This document shows positions 1-8,940 of a DNA stretch of 64,000 nucleotides, in pieces. Numbering within the stretch: the first letter of the stretch is position 1; each line of letters begins with the position of its first letter. The notes beneath the pieces were generated by a model. That model ran no database searches. It was given only the letters and a program-made list of their open reading frames with translations, and had not been told where the DNA came from. The translations under genes were made by a program, and so were the position numbers. This DNA is from Actinoplanes siamensis (GTDB lineage Bacteria > Actinomycetota > Actinomycetes > Mycobacteriales > Micromonosporaceae), in assembly GCF_016862395.1 (NCBI RefSeq), contig NZ_BOMW01000008.1, positions 1 through 64,000 of the forward strand, read 5' to 3'.

Positions 1-90
1 GGGACGGGCGCGCCTGCTGGGACGGGCGCGCCTGCTGGGACGGGCGCGCCTGCTGGGACGGGCGCGCCTGCTGGGACGGGCGCGCCTGCT
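1..90 (+). repeat. Five perfect 18-bp tandem repeats
   Basis: The unit gggacgggcgcgcctgct is repeated five times without a mismatch and probably continues to the left of the window. The length is a multiple of three, and in the frame of the downstream coding region each unit reads Gly-Thr-Gly-Ala-Pro-Ala, so the array is probably coding. Confidence 0.9.
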
Positions 91-783
91 GGGACCAATG
101 CTGTTCCTGGGATGGACCCCGGTCCGGGCACGGGCGTTGCTCCGGGGACGGCGCAGCCCGGCGTCTCCGGCCTGCCGCCTGCTTCCCAGCCGGGGATGCC
201 GCCCGCCGCCCAGCCCGGCCTTCCGGGAATCCAGCCGACGGCGCAGCCGGGCGCACAGGGACTCCAGCCCATGGGTCAGCCCGGCGGCCAGGGAACTCAG
301 CCGGGCCTGCCCGGGACGCCCACGGCCGGGCCGGACTTCCTGCCCTCCGCCGCCGTGCTGGCGAGTGGCCAAGCTCCGAGCGGCCAGCTTCCGGGCATCG
401 CGCAGACTCGCCCGGGCCTGCAGGCTCCGGACCTGGGCCAGCACAATCCCCCTCCGGGCGCGTCGTCGCGTCCTGGTCTGCAGGCTCCGGATCTGGGTCA
501 GCACAATCCCCCTTCGGGGGCGTCGTCGCGTCCTGGTCTGCAGGCTCCGGATCTGGGTCAGCACAATCCCCCTTCGGGGGCGCCGTCGCGGTCCGGCCTG
601 CACGCTCCGGACCGGGGACAGGACGGCCAGGATGGACCCGCCGACGCGCCGGCTGGCGAGGCGAGCACCCCGTCCGGTCTCCCCGGGCGGACCGGTTCTC
701 CCGCGGCACGTCCTCAGGCGCCCGCCACCGACGCACCGGACGACTCGGCCGGCGCCCCGAGCGGCCTGCCACGCCGCCAGTGA
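1..783 (+). CDS. Pro/Gly/Gln-rich repeat protein, C-terminal part (5' end outside window)
   Basis: The frame is open from the first base to a TGA at 781-783, so the true start lies upstream. The visible 260 residues are low complexity: GTGAPA hexapeptides, then a region rich in QPG triplets, then three copies of a 20-residue unit (RPGLQAPDLGQHNPP plus five residues), then a Pro/Ala/Asp-rich tail. No folded domain, membrane helix or catalytic motif is visible. It resembles the disordered tail of a surface, secreted or scaffold protein. The function is not recognised. Third-position GC and in-frame repeat lengths support coding, but the composition makes any call uncertain. Confidence 0.6.
   Translation, partial: GTGAPAGTGAPAGTGAPAGTGAPAGTGAPAGTNAVPGMDPGPGTGVAPGTAQPGVSGLPPASQPGMPPAAQPGLPGIQPTAQPGAQGLQPMGQPGGQGTQPGLPGTPTAGPDFLPSAAVLASGQAPSGQLPGIAQTRPGLQAPDLGQHNPPPGASSRPGLQAPDLGQHNPPSGASSRPGLQAPDLGQHNPPSGAPSRSGLHAPDRGQDGQDGPADAPAGEASTPSGLPGRTGSPAARPQAPATDAPDDSAGAPSGLPRRQ
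409..588 (+). repeat. Three 60-bp in-frame tandem repeats
   Basis: Copies begin at 409, 469 and 529 and are almost identical; a decayed fourth begins at 589. The second and third copies differ by very few bases, which suggests recent duplication. Each unit encodes 20 residues of the repeat protein. Confidence 0.9.
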
Positions 784-984
784 CCGAGCCCCGGGCCACT
801 GGACTGGCTGGCCGACGGCCTGCGCAGCCGGTCGCGGGGCCTCCGGATCGGTCGGGTGGGACCTCTGGAGGCGGCCGTGGCCTGCTGGCCGGCGGCGAGG
901 GGTGTCTCCGGGGCTTCGCGGGGCCCCTGGAGGCCAGCCGGGTTGCCGGGGCCTGCGGTGGAAGGCGTCTGCGGTGGGGGCCGT

Positions 985-1722
985 TCAGGCCGGGGTGGGG
1001 ACGAGGCGGGTCCAGACGACCTTGCCGTCACTGACCGGCAGGACGCCCCAGGCCGCGGAAAGCTCGTGGACCAGACGCAATCCCCGCCCGCCGGCGTCGC
1101 AGCGCCCCGGATCCATGGTTCGCGGCATCCGCCGGCTGCCGTCCCGGACCGCCATCGTGATCCGGCCGTCCCGGTGGTTCAGCGTGAACTCCATCGTCGT
1201 GTGGGCATGCCGGACCACATTGGCCACGAGCTCCGTGGCGATCAGCGCGGCCGTCGCGGCGAACTCCGCGCGGTGCCAGCGGGCGCACGCCTGATCCACC
1301 AGGTTGCGAACCTGGCGGCAGGCCTCCGGGACCGGACGCAGCCGGATCCGCGTCCGGTCCGGCGGAGGTTGCCGGCCGGCCTCGGCCAGCGCCGTGGCGC
1401 AGTCGCCGGCCAACTCCACCGCGGCGCAGTCCGGGATGGCGGCCAGCGCGGCAGACGTGCCGGGATCCGCCCCGCAGACGACGATCGGCACGTCCGGGAA
1501 CTCCGCGGTCTGCCGGACCACCGAGCCGAACGTGCCGAAGGCGACCGGATCGGCCACCCGTAATCGGGTCACGTCGAGGAGCAGTTTCACCGGCTGCACC
1601 GCGAGGCTGCGGCGGACCGCGCTGCCCAGAGCGTCGCCGGTGAGGCGGTCCAGGGTGCCGCTGACCGTGAGCACCGCGACCGGGAGCTCCCGCTCCGGCC
1701 GGCACACGAGCTGGCTGGGCAT
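985..1722 (-). CDS. STAS domain fused to RsbW-type anti-sigma factor kinase
   Basis: A 245-residue protein. The first half looks like a STAS (anti-anti-sigma) domain, with the strand-helix segment LLLDVTRLRVADPVAFGTFG. The second half is a GHKL/HATPase fold: N-box ELVANVVRHA, G1 box VRDGSRRMP and G2 box GRGLRLVHELS. Separate proteins of these types form partner-switching modules that control alternative sigma factors; here both are on one chain. The ATG at 1722 is chosen because GGAAGGAG lies just upstream; the frame could extend to 1899 without such a signal. No sigma factor or SpoIIE-type phosphatase gene is adjacent, so the partner is unknown. Confidence 0.85.
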   Translation of the reverse strand: MPSQLVCRPERELPVAVLTVSGTLDRLTGDALGSAVRRSLAVQPVKLLLDVTRLRVADPVAFGTFGSVVRQTAEFPDVPIVVCGADPGTSAALAAIPDCAAVELAGDCATALAEAGRQPPPDRTRIRLRPVPEACRQVRNLVDQACARWHRAEFAATAALIATELVANVVRHAHTTMEFTLNHRDGRITMAVRDGSRRMPRTMDPGRCDAGGRGLRLVHELSAAWGVLPVSDGKVVWTRLVPTPA

Positions 1723-1833
1723 CGCGGCTCCTTCCCCGCGGGATGGGTCGAGACAGCAGGTGCCCGCGAGCCGGGGGAGGCAAACCACGGTCCGGTCCGG
1801 AAGTCCCACGGGACGAAGGGCGAGAGGAAGACA

Positions 1834-1859
1834 ATCAGCCTGATTGGCAATAGGCTGAT
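1834..1859. promoter_or_regulatory. Inverted repeat between the anti-sigma gene and secA2
   Basis: Perfect 8-bp arms (atcagcct / aggctgat) are separated by 10 bp. A second overlapping dyad, caatca-gcc-tgattg, lies at 1832-1846. The site is in the 341-bp divergent gap (1723-2063), where an operator would be expected. The rest of that gap is GC-rich with no gene seen. Confidence 0.4.
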
Positions 1860-2063
1860 GAATCCCGTTCCGGGGGCCGGCGCACCAAGCAGGGGGCACG
1901 GCGGGCGGGCCGGCACGGCGGCGAGCCGGGGCCGACCCGGCGGAGCAGCAGGCGACGAGGCGGCGAGATCCGCCCGGCGGCCGACGCGCGACCGGATCTC
2001 GTGCGTGCGGCGCGCGGGAGTCCGGCAGATGGTCGACAGCTAAATAAAGTACCGTTGCGCGCC

Positions 2064-4355
2064 ATGGGTGTGTCGCAGCGTTTGAAGAACCGATTCCGCA
2101 AGTTTTTGCAGCGTCCCGGCACGACTGTGGACCTCGGCCCGCTGTCGAGGCGCCTGGAGCCGATCGAGGCCCGTGAGGAGGCGCTGAAGGAGCTGGACGA
2201 CGCGGCGCTGACCGAGGCCGCTCGTGAGGCGTCCGATTTCACCGAGATCTGCGCGGTGGGCCGGGAGGCCGCCCGCCGGGCGATCAACCAGCGGCCGTAC
2301 GACGTCCAGCTGCTCGGCGCGATGGCGCTGCTCTCCGGCCGGGTCGCCGAGATGGCCACCGGTGAGGGCAAGACGCTGACCGCCACCATCGCGGCGTACG
2401 GTCACACCCGCCTCGGCAACGGCCCGGTCCACGTGCTGACCGTCAACGACTACCTGGCCCGCCGCGACGCCGAGTGGATGGAGCCGATCTACACGCTGCT
2501 CGGCCTGACCGTGGCGTGGGTGACCGAGGCGTCGACGCCGCAGGAGCGCCGCGAGGCGTACTCGGCGGACGTCACCTACGTGTCGGTGTCCGAGGCCGGT
2601 TTCGACTACCTGCGCGACCAGCTTGTCACCGACGTGGCCGACCGGGTGCAGCGCGAGCTGGCCACCGCGATCGTGGACGAGGCCGACTCGATCCTGATCG
2701 ACGAGGCCCGGGTGCCGATGGTGCTGGCCGGCTCGACGGCCACCGAGAGCGACCCGGTGCACGAGGCCGCGGAGCTGGTGAAGAACCTGCGCAACGGCAA
2801 GGACTACGAGGTGGCCGAGGACGGCCGCAGCGTCGCGTTCACCGAGGCCGGACTGAAGAACATCGAGGAGCAGCTGGGCGGGGTCGACCTGTACGCGGAC
2901 GACCAGGTCGAGCACCTGTCCGCGGTGAACGTCGCGCTGCACGCGCACGCCCTGCTGCGCCGCGACGTGGACTACATCGTCCGCAACGGCACGGTCGAGC
3001 TGATCGACGAGATGCGCGGCCGGGTGGCCCAGCGCCGCCGCTGGCCGGACGGGCTGCAGGCGGCCGTGGAGGCCAAGGAGGGGCTGTCCGCGACAGCCGA
3101 GGGCGAGGTGCTCAACACCATCACGGTGCAGGCGTACATCGCGCTCTACAAGACCGTCTGCGGCATGACCGCGACCGCGGTGCACGTCGGCGAGCAGCTC
3201 CGGGAGTATTTCAACCTCGAGGTTGCGGTGATCCCGTCGAACACCCCGAACATCCGCGAGGACGACCCGGACCGGATCTACTCGGCGCACGACACCCGGG
3301 ACGAGGCGCTGGTCGAGGAGATCAAGATCGCGCACGACAAGGGCCGTCCGGTGCTGATCGGGACCCTGGACGTGCAGGCGTCCGAGACGCTCGCCGCGCA
3401 GCTGGCCGCCGCGGGCGTGCCGTGCAACGTGCTGAACGCGAAGAACGACGCCGAGGAGGCGGCGATCATCGCGGAGGCCGGCGCGGTCGGCGCGGTCACC
3501 GTCTCCACCCAGATGGCCGGCCGCGGCGTCGACATCCGGCTCGGTGGCAGCGACGAGAAGGACCGGGACCAGGTCGTCGAGCTGGGCGGGCTGTACGTGA
3601 TCGGCGCCGGCCGGCACGACAGCCGCCGGGTCGACGACCAGCTGCGCGGCCGGGCCGGGCGGCAGGGCGACCCGGGCGCTTCGGTGTTCTTCGTGAGTCT
3701 CGAGGACGAGCTGGTCACCCGGCACGCCGGGGAGATCCTGCCGGCCTCGCCGCGGATGGACATGGACGGCGTGGTGCACGACCCGCAGGTGGACTACGCG
3801 GTCGAGCACGCCCAGCGGGTCGCCGAGGGCGTCAACCACGAGATCCACCGCAACACCTGGCGGTACAGCGTGGTGATCGAGCAGCAGCGGCTGCTGCTGG
3901 CCGAGCGCCGGGAGCGGCTGCTCACCTCCGAGGTGGCCGCGATCATGCTGCTGGAGAAGTTGCCGGAGAAGGCCAAGGAGACCGACGAGGACGTGCTGTC
4001 CGACTCGGCCCGGGCGATCGCGCTGTACCACCTGGACCGGCTCTGGGTGGAGCACCTGGCGTACCTGTCCGAGGTGCGTGAGGGCGTGCACCTGCGGGCG
4101 CTGGGCAAGCTGGACCCGCTTGACGAGTTCCACCGGTCGGCCGTGCCGGCGTTCCAGGAGCTGCTGATCCAGGTCGAGGCGCGGACCATCGAGGCATTCG
4201 AGGAGATCGATCTCAGCGAGGGCTGGCAGCCGGAGCGGGCCGAGATCGTCCGGCCCAGCGCCACCTGGACGTACCTGGTGCACGACAACCCGTTCGGCTC
4301 GGAGCTGGACCGGCTGATCGCCGCCGTGGGCCGCCGGCTCACGGCAGGTGGCTGA
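2064..4355 (+). CDS. secA2: Accessory preprotein translocase ATPase SecA2
   Basis: A 763-residue SecA-family motor. It has Walker A MATGEGKT at residues 97-104, a DEAD-type Walker B ([13 protein letters not shown]), the motif [13 protein letters not shown] and the arginine-finger region [13 protein letters not shown]. It is clearly shorter than housekeeping SecA and lacks the C-terminal linker and Cys-rich zinc/SecB-binding tail, as in mycobacterial SecA2. SecA2 exports a small set of proteins at the membrane together with SecYEG. The start at 2064 gives the typical basic amphipathic N-terminus ([15 protein letters not shown]). No Shine-Dalgarno precedes it, but an AT-rich box (taaataaagt) lies about 13-20 bp upstream. 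A strong terminator follows. Confidence 0.95.
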   Translation: MGVSQRLKNRFRKFLQRPGTTVDLGPLSRRLEPIEAREEALKELDDAALTEAAREASDFTEICAVGREAARRAINQRPYDVQLLGAMALLSGRVAEMATGEGKTLTATIAAYGHTRLGNGPVHVLTVNDYLARRDAEWMEPIYTLLGLTVAWVTEASTPQERREAYSADVTYVSVSEAGFDYLRDQLVTDVADRVQRELATAIVDEADSILIDEARVPMVLAGSTATESDPVHEAAELVKNLRNGKDYEVAEDGRSVAFTEAGLKNIEEQLGGVDLYADDQVEHLSAVNVALHAHALLRRDVDYIVRNGTVELIDEMRGRVAQRRRWPDGLQAAVEAKEGLSATAEGEVLNTITVQAYIALYKTVCGMTATAVHVGEQLREYFNLEVAVIPSNTPNIREDDPDRIYSAHDTRDEALVEEIKIAHDKGRPVLIGTLDVQASETLAAQLAAAGVPCNVLNAKNDAEEAAIIAEAGAVGAVTVSTQMAGRGVDIRLGGSDEKDRDQVVELGGLYVIGAGRHDSRRVDDQLRGRAGRQGDPGASVFFVSLEDELVTRHAGEILPASPRMDMDGVVHDPQVDYAVEHAQRVAEGVNHEIHRNTWRYSVVIEQQRLLLAERRERLLTSEVAAIMLLEKLPEKAKETDEDVLSDSARAIALYHLDRLWVEHLAYLSEVREGVHLRALGKLDPLDEFHRSAVPAFQELLIQVEARTIEAFEEIDLSEGWQPERAEIVRPSATWTYLVHDNPFGSELDRLIAAVGRRLTAGG

Positions 4356-4371
4356 TCTCACTGAGGTTTCT

Positions 4372-4414
4372 GCCGTGAAGGGGGCGCCACGGACCGTGGC
4401 GCCCCCTTCACGGC
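4372..4414 (+). terminator. Perfect 21-bp hairpin after secA2
   Basis: Bases 4372-4392 and 4394-4414 are perfect reverse complements around a single central A, giving a very long stem (gccgtgaagggggcgccacgg). There is no U-tract, which is common for actinobacterial terminators. The hairpin starts 16 bp after the secA2 stop. Confidence 0.85.
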
Positions 4415-4473
4415 GTTCCGGCGCAGGTCAGCCGCATGGCGTTCGGCAATGCTTAATGAGGCTGACAGAAAGC

Positions 4474-4500
4474 GTTACCGGAATGCATTCGTGTTACCGG
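4474..4500. promoter_or_regulatory. GTTACCGG direct repeats around a palindrome
   Basis: GTTACCGG occurs at 4474-4481 and 4493-4500, 19 bp apart and so on one face of the helix, with the palindrome GAATGCATTC between them. The site lies 142 bp upstream of an OmpR-type winged-helix gene; that family usually binds direct repeats, so autoregulation is possible. The surrounding gap is unusually AT-rich. Confidence 0.35.
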
Positions 4501-4641
4501 GAACAATATGGAACGTCTTTCTCACACTGTGGATGGCTACTTGACCGGCAAAGCGGCGGCCCGGAAATATCAGGGCCCGCTTTAACGCACAGTGATCATT
4601 CATATTCGCTTGCCGTAGCAAATTTCTGGGGGATCAACCAA

Positions 4642-5196
4642 ATGCCGGTCAGCGCATTGTCGCCGCGAGCCGATCGTCGTTCTGCCGGACCGGGCCGTGG
4701 CCCGGGCAACCGGCGCTCCGAACCGGCGCTGACCGTGACGCTCGCCATTCCACTCACCGGCGACGCCGTCTCGCCACAGGCGCACCGGCTGCTCGCCGCG
4801 GTCCGTGAGCTGGTCGAGCTGAGCCGGGGCACGGTGACCGTCGAGTCGGCCCCGCTGCCGTCCGAGGCCGAGCCGGAGCCGGTCCCCAGCGGCCCCGAGG
4901 TCCGCCTGCTCACCGGCTCGCGCCAGGTGCTCCTGGAGGGCGAGCCGGTCTCGCTCACCCGTCTCGAGTTCGATCTCCTGCTCTACCTGGCCGAGCGGCC
5001 GCGCCGGGTGTTCAGCCGCGCCCAGCTGCTCGCCGGCGTGTGGGGTTACGAGCGGGCCGGGGAGCGCACGGTCGACGTGCACGTCCGCCGGCTGCGGCTC
5101 AAGCTGGGCGCCAGCGTCCCGGCCGTCACCACGGTCTACGGAGTGGGCTACCGGCTGGCCGACGACGCCCGGATCACGATCATGCCGCACGATTGA
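4642..5196 (+). CDS. Orphan OmpR/PhoB-type winged-helix regulator without receiver
   Basis: 184 residues. The C-terminal half is a Trans_reg_C winged helix: [16 protein letters not shown], the recognition-helix region [14 protein letters not shown] and the terminal hairpin TVYGVGYRL. The N-terminal half has no phospho-acceptor receiver; it has a short predicted alpha/beta stretch ([11 protein letters not shown]) and an acidic linker. The ATG at 4642 has GGGGGA eight bases upstream. Such receiver-less proteins may respond to a ligand or partner rather than a kinase, and no kinase gene is adjacent. The next gene starts three bases after the stop, so the two are probably cotranscribed. Confidence 0.85.
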   Translation: MPVSALSPRADRRSAGPGRGPGNRRSEPALTVTLAIPLTGDAVSPQAHRLLAAVRELVELSRGTVTVESAPLPSEAEPEPVPSGPEVRLLTGSRQVLLEGEPVSLTRLEFDLLLYLAERPRRVFSRAQLLAGVWGYERAGERTVDVHVRRLRLKLGASVPAVTTVYGVGYRLADDARITIMPHD

Positions 5197-5199
5197 GTC

Positions 5200-5832
5200 A
5201 TGCGTGTACGTCCCGTCTCGTTCGCCGTCCTCGTCGACGATCTCGCCGATCGGCTGGCGAGTCGGGAATCCGACAGTAGGGTCCGGGTGGCCGTGGACGG
5301 CGCGGACGCGGCCGCCCCGGGTCGTCTCGCCGACGCCCTGGTCGACCCGCTGCGGGTCCGTGGCCGCCCGGCCGTCCGCGTCGACACCGGGGACTTCCTG
5401 CGCCCGGCCTCGCTGCGCCTGGAGTTCGGGCGGGCGAATCCGGACTCGTTCTACACCGGCTGGTTCGACGAGGCCGGCCTGATCCGCGAGGTGCTCGGGC
5501 CGGCCGGTCCGGCCGGCTCCGGGCGCATCGTCACCCGGCTGTGGGACGCGGAGGTGGACCGTGCCGCCCGGGAGCCCTACCGTGATCTGCCGGCGAACGC
5601 GGTGGTGCTGGTCAGCGGCCCGCTGCTGCTCGGGTCGGGGTTGCCCTTCGACTTCACCGTCCATCTTGGGCTCTCGGCCGCCGCGCTGGACCGGCGGACC
5701 GCCCCGGAGGGCCGCTGGACCCTGCCGGCGTTCGCCCGGTATGCGGACGAGGTGGCTCCGGAAACTTTCGCCGATGTGGTGGTCCGGGCGGACGATCCCC
5801 GGCATCCTGCCCTGGTCATGGCGTTGGACTGA
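5200..5832 (+). CDS. Uridine kinase-like protein with degenerate P-loop
   Basis: 210 residues. The layout matches the actinobacterial uridine kinase-like (nucleoside kinase, P-loop) family: VRVAVDG strand at the N-terminus, then VRVDTGDFLRPASLRLEFGR, then NPDSFYTGWFDEAGLIREVL. Where the family has DGxxxxGKTT, this protein reads DGADAAAPGRLADAL, so the Walker A lysine and Ser/Thr are missing. ATP binding by the usual mechanism is therefore unlikely. It may be a non-catalytic or re-purposed homologue. It begins three bases after the winged-helix gene, so it is probably translated from the same message. Confidence 0.75.
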   Translation: MRVRPVSFAVLVDDLADRLASRESDSRVRVAVDGADAAAPGRLADALVDPLRVRGRPAVRVDTGDFLRPASLRLEFGRANPDSFYTGWFDEAGLIREVLGPAGPAGSGRIVTRLWDAEVDRAAREPYRDLPANAVVLVSGPLLLGSGLPFDFTVHLGLSAAALDRRTAPEGRWTLPAFARYADEVAPETFADVVVRADDPRHPALVMALD

Positions 5833-6019
5833 CATCTGACGTGAGCCTGCGCACAAGACCCGCGTGCCGAGTCCGTGGCGGATTCGACCACTGACAGTTA
5901 TGCTCCGGTTACTTTTTCGCGGGGGTCTCGTTTGGGACCCCCGGCGGTGGGTATCAGGCGGCTCCACAAGCCGGATCGGGACCCACCGGCTGGGGCTGAG
6001 GGAAGGGCAGGGGGACTAC

Positions 6020-6442
6020 ATGCTCGTCAACGGAGCGGTTGTGGCCGGCAAAGGCGCTAGCCCGGTGAAGGGGCGTTCGACCGAGGAGCTCGACCAGATC
6101 CGCGGGCTTCTGCGGTCCCGGTTCGAGGAGCTCGACGCCGAATACGAAGAGGCCCTCGCGCAGAGCCAGCGGCTGCGTCTGGTCGAGATCGGCGACTCCG
6201 CCGGCGACGACCAGGCCGACAGCGGGTCGAAGACGGCGGAGCGGGACGCCGCCACCTCGCTGCTGCGCACCCTGCTCGACCGGCGCACCCAGGCGGAGTA
6301 CGCGATGCAGCGGCTCGAGGACGGGACGTACGGCAACTGTGAGGGCTGCTCGAACCCGATCCCGGTGGAGCGGCTCGAGGTCTTCCCGTCGGCCACCACC
6401 TGCGTCAACTGCAAGCAGGTCCGGGAGCGCCGGGCCAGCTGA
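6020..6442 (+). CDS. DksA/TraR-family zinc finger protein
   Basis: 140 residues. A coiled-coil N-terminal part (about 18-60) precedes a C4 zinc finger: CEGC, 17 residues, then CVNC, near the C-terminus. Members bind the secondary channel of RNA polymerase and tune transcription, and actinobacterial members act in stress and development. The ATG at 6020 follows the purine-rich gggaagggcaggggg. It looks monocistronic, in a 187-bp gap after the kinase-like gene. Confidence 0.85.
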   Translation: MLVNGAVVAGKGASPVKGRSTEELDQIRGLLRSRFEELDAEYEEALAQSQRLRLVEIGDSAGDDQADSGSKTAERDAATSLLRTLLDRRTQAEYAMQRLEDGTYGNCEGCSNPIPVERLEVFPSATTCVNCKQVRERRAS

Positions 6443-6498
6443 GGCCGGAGTGCCGGTCTGCCCGTTTCCGCGGGGGTGGAAGCGGGCACCGGCATCGC

Positions 6499-7392
6499 AT
6501 GGGAAGCATCCGGATCGGCACCTGCGGGTGGACCGACAAGACGCTGATCGCCTCGGGGTGGTATCCGGCCGCCGCGGACAACCCGGAGAAGCGCCTCAGG
6601 CACTACGCGCGGCGCTTCCCGATCGTCGAGGTCGACTCCACCTACTACGGGCCGCCCAGCGAGCAGACCACGCGGTTGTGGGCCGAGCGGACCCCGGACG
6701 GGTTCACCTTCAACATCAAGGCCTTCAGTCTGCTGACCGGGCATCCGACGAAGGTCTCCGCGATCTACAAGGATCTGCGGCCGGAGACGGACAAGCGCAA
6801 CGTGTACCCGCAGGACCTCCCGCCGCAGGCGTACGAGGAGATCTGGAGCCGGTTCCTGACCGCTCTGGACCCGCTCGCCGCGGCGGGCAAGCTCGGAGCG
6901 GTGCTGTTCCAGTTCCCGCCGTGGTTCGGCATCAACCGGTCCAACAAGGAATACCTGCTGGAGGTTACGGCCCGGTGCAAGCCGTTGCGCCCGGTCTTCG
7001 AGTTCCGCAACGCGAGCTGGTTCGAGGGCGGCAACGAGGAGGAGACGCTGGACTTCCTGCGGGCGCACGAGCTGCCGTTCGTGGCCGTCGACATGCCGCA
7101 GGGCCACAAGTCGTCGGTGCCGCCGGTGCTCGCCGCCACGACCGACCTGGCGGTGGTGCGATTCCATGGGCACAGCGACAAGTGGATGAGCAAGGACATC
7201 CAAGAAAAGTATGGTTATCTGTATTCCGACTCGGAACTTGCCGAGTGGGCGCCGAAACTGCGCGCCCTCGCCGATGAGGCGAAGACCACACACGTGTTGA
7301 TGAACAATTGTCTCGGCGATTACGCCCAGCGCAACGCGACGACTCTCATCGATCTGCTGGGGGACGCGGCGCAATCTCCGGCACACGACTGA
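6499..7392 (+). CDS. DUF72 (YecE-like) family protein
   Basis: 297 residues with the DUF72 start IRIGTCGWTDKTL, the segment FPIVEVDSTYYGPPS, and the later FEFRNASWF and VVRFHGH segments typical of this TIM-barrel-like family. The biochemical function of DUF72 is unresolved. The last 47 bases overlap tail to tail with the second DUF72 gene on the opposite strand. The two proteins are diverged paralogues, not a recent duplication. Confidence 0.88.
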   Translation: MGSIRIGTCGWTDKTLIASGWYPAAADNPEKRLRHYARRFPIVEVDSTYYGPPSEQTTRLWAERTPDGFTFNIKAFSLLTGHPTKVSAIYKDLRPETDKRNVYPQDLPPQAYEEIWSRFLTALDPLAAAGKLGAVLFQFPPWFGINRSNKEYLLEVTARCKPLRPVFEFRNASWFEGGNEEETLDFLRAHELPFVAVDMPQGHKSSVPPVLAATTDLAVVRFHGHSDKWMSKDIQEKYGYLYSDSELAEWAPKLRALADEAKTTHVLMNNCLGDYAQRNATTLIDLLGDAAQSPAHD

Positions 7393-8143
7393 CCGCCAGG
7401 CCGCGGTGACCCGCGGCCCGGGCCAGCACCCCGGCGTCGATCACCGCGGCGCCGCCGGGGTCGTTGTTGAAGAAGACGAACCAGTCATCCGGTACGGCGC
7501 CGGCGTCGACCCGGTCGAGCCAGGAGCGGAGCGCGGCCTGCCCGTACCGGGGCCACGGCCGCGCGCCGCCCTCGTGGAACCGCAGGTAGCCGAAGTCCGC
7601 CGTCCGCCACAACGGCGTCACCGGCCGCCCCTTCCGGTCGGCCCAGCACAGCGCCGCCCCGTACCGCCGCAGCAGTTTCTCGCAGTCGGGAGTGAACCAG
7701 CTCTCGTGCCGTGGCTCCACCGCCACCCGCACCCCGGCCGGGAACTGCGCCAGCGTCTCGTCCAGCGCCGCCAGGTCGGCCCGCAGGTTCGGCGGCAGTT
7801 GCAGCAGGACCGGCCCGAGCTTGTCGCCGAGCGCGTCCGCCCGCCCGAGGAACCGGGCCACCGGCTCGGCCGGCTCCCGCAGCCGCTTGATGTGCGTCAG
7901 ATAGCGGCTCATCTTCACCGCCACCACGAACCCGTCCGGGGTCCGCGCCCGCCACGCGGCGAACGTCTCCCGCTCGGGCAGCCGGTAGAACGCGTTGTTC
8001 ACCTCCACCGTGGCGAACCGCTCGGCGTAGTGCTCCAGCCACAGCCGCTGCGGCAGGCGCTCCGGGTAGAGGAACCCGGTGCCGTCGCCGCCCCGCTCCG
8101 GGCGCCAGTCCCGGTACTGCCAGCCCGACGTCCCGATCCACAT
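7346..8143 (-). CDS. DUF72 (YecE-like) family protein, second paralogue
   Basis: 265 residues from the ATG at 8143, which begins MWIGTSGWQYRDW exactly where family members start; upstream in-frame ATGs at 8158 and 8164 have no better ribosome site. Conserved family blocks are FATVEVNNAFYRLP, VAVKMSRYLTHIKRL, VAVEPRHESWF and FVFFNNDPGGAAV. The 3' end overlaps the other DUF72 gene convergently. The 181 bases upstream hold the promoter region shared with the secreted protein gene. Confidence 0.86.
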   Translation of the reverse strand: MWIGTSGWQYRDWRPERGGDGTGFLYPERLPQRLWLEHYAERFATVEVNNAFYRLPERETFAAWRARTPDGFVVAVKMSRYLTHIKRLREPAEPVARFLGRADALGDKLGPVLLQLPPNLRADLAALDETLAQFPAGVRVAVEPRHESWFTPDCEKLLRRYGAALCWADRKGRPVTPLWRTADFGYLRFHEGGARPWPRYGQAALRSWLDRVDAGAVPDDWFVFFNNDPGGAAVIDAGVLARAAGHRGLAVSRVPEIAPRPPADR

Positions 8144-8344
8144 CACAGACGTCCGCATACCCATCGGCGGCGGCCGTCATCCCCTCCCACGGGGAGGCGG
8201 CGGGGACGGAGGGCGGGACTGCCCGTCCGGCGCCACCACCCCCCTCCCGCGAGGGACGCGGTCCCCTCCCGGGAGGGATCACCCCGGGTCGATTCCCGGC
8301 GAGTCTGGATCACGGGGACGCCACCACCGACGGGGAGGACGACG

Positions 8345-8929
8345 ATGAGGAAGTCACTACGATGGGCCGCCGTGGCCGTGGCGGCGATCACGGTCGCGGC
8401 CGGATCGGCGCCGGCCCCGGCGATCGCCGGCGGGCCGGCCCGGGTCACCGGATCCGCCGAGTTCCGGCTGACGTTCGCGCCGGACGACGACGTGCGCAGG
8501 TTCGCCTTCGACGCCCGGGCCACGCCCTACACGCACCCGCTCCCGGGCCTGCCCGGCGGTCTGCCCAGCGATGCCACCGGCACCGTCCGGGTATTGCACC
8601 GGGTCGCCGCGAGCGGCGTGACGGTGACCTTCGAGGCCGCCGTCGACTGCCTGATCACCGCACCGGGGTACGCCGCGATGACCGCCGTGGTCACCCGCGC
8701 CGACGAGCCGGTACGGGACTGGGTCGGCAGGCGGGTCGGCTTCAGCGTCCAGGACGCCGGGCCGGGCGGCCGCCGTGACCGGGTCGGCTTCGACTGGTCG
8801 CTGAGCGCCGACCAGGACGAGAACGGCGACTGGGGCCGGGCGCGGGTCGGCACCTGCCTGGCGCCGGCCCCGTTCGCCCCGGTCACCCGGGGCGACCTGA
8901 CGGTGCGCCACGCCGATCTGCGGCCGTAG
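8345..8929 (+). CDS. Secreted protein of unknown function
   Basis: 194 residues with a clear Sec signal peptide (MRKSLRWAAVAVAAITVAAG, cleavage probably after PAIAG). The mature part is about 165 residues, predicted mostly beta, with two cysteines (DCLITAPG and VGTCLAP) that could pair. The pattern EFRLTFAPDDDVRRFAFDA is reminiscent of secreted beta-sandwich proteins, but no family is recognised. A GGGGAGGACGACG ribosome site precedes the ATG. A hairpin terminator follows. Confidence 0.8.
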   Translation: MRKSLRWAAVAVAAITVAAGSAPAPAIAGGPARVTGSAEFRLTFAPDDDVRRFAFDARATPYTHPLPGLPGGLPSDATGTVRVLHRVAASGVTVTFEAAVDCLITAPGYAAMTAVVTRADEPVRDWVGRRVGFSVQDAGPGGRRDRVGFDWSLSADQDENGDWGRARVGTCLAPAPFAPVTRGDLTVRHADLRP

Positions 8930-8940
8930 CCGCCGGAGCC

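Noticed and set aside
1..90. CRISPR-like array
   Set aside because: The 18-bp units are contiguous with no spacers and are in a coding frame.
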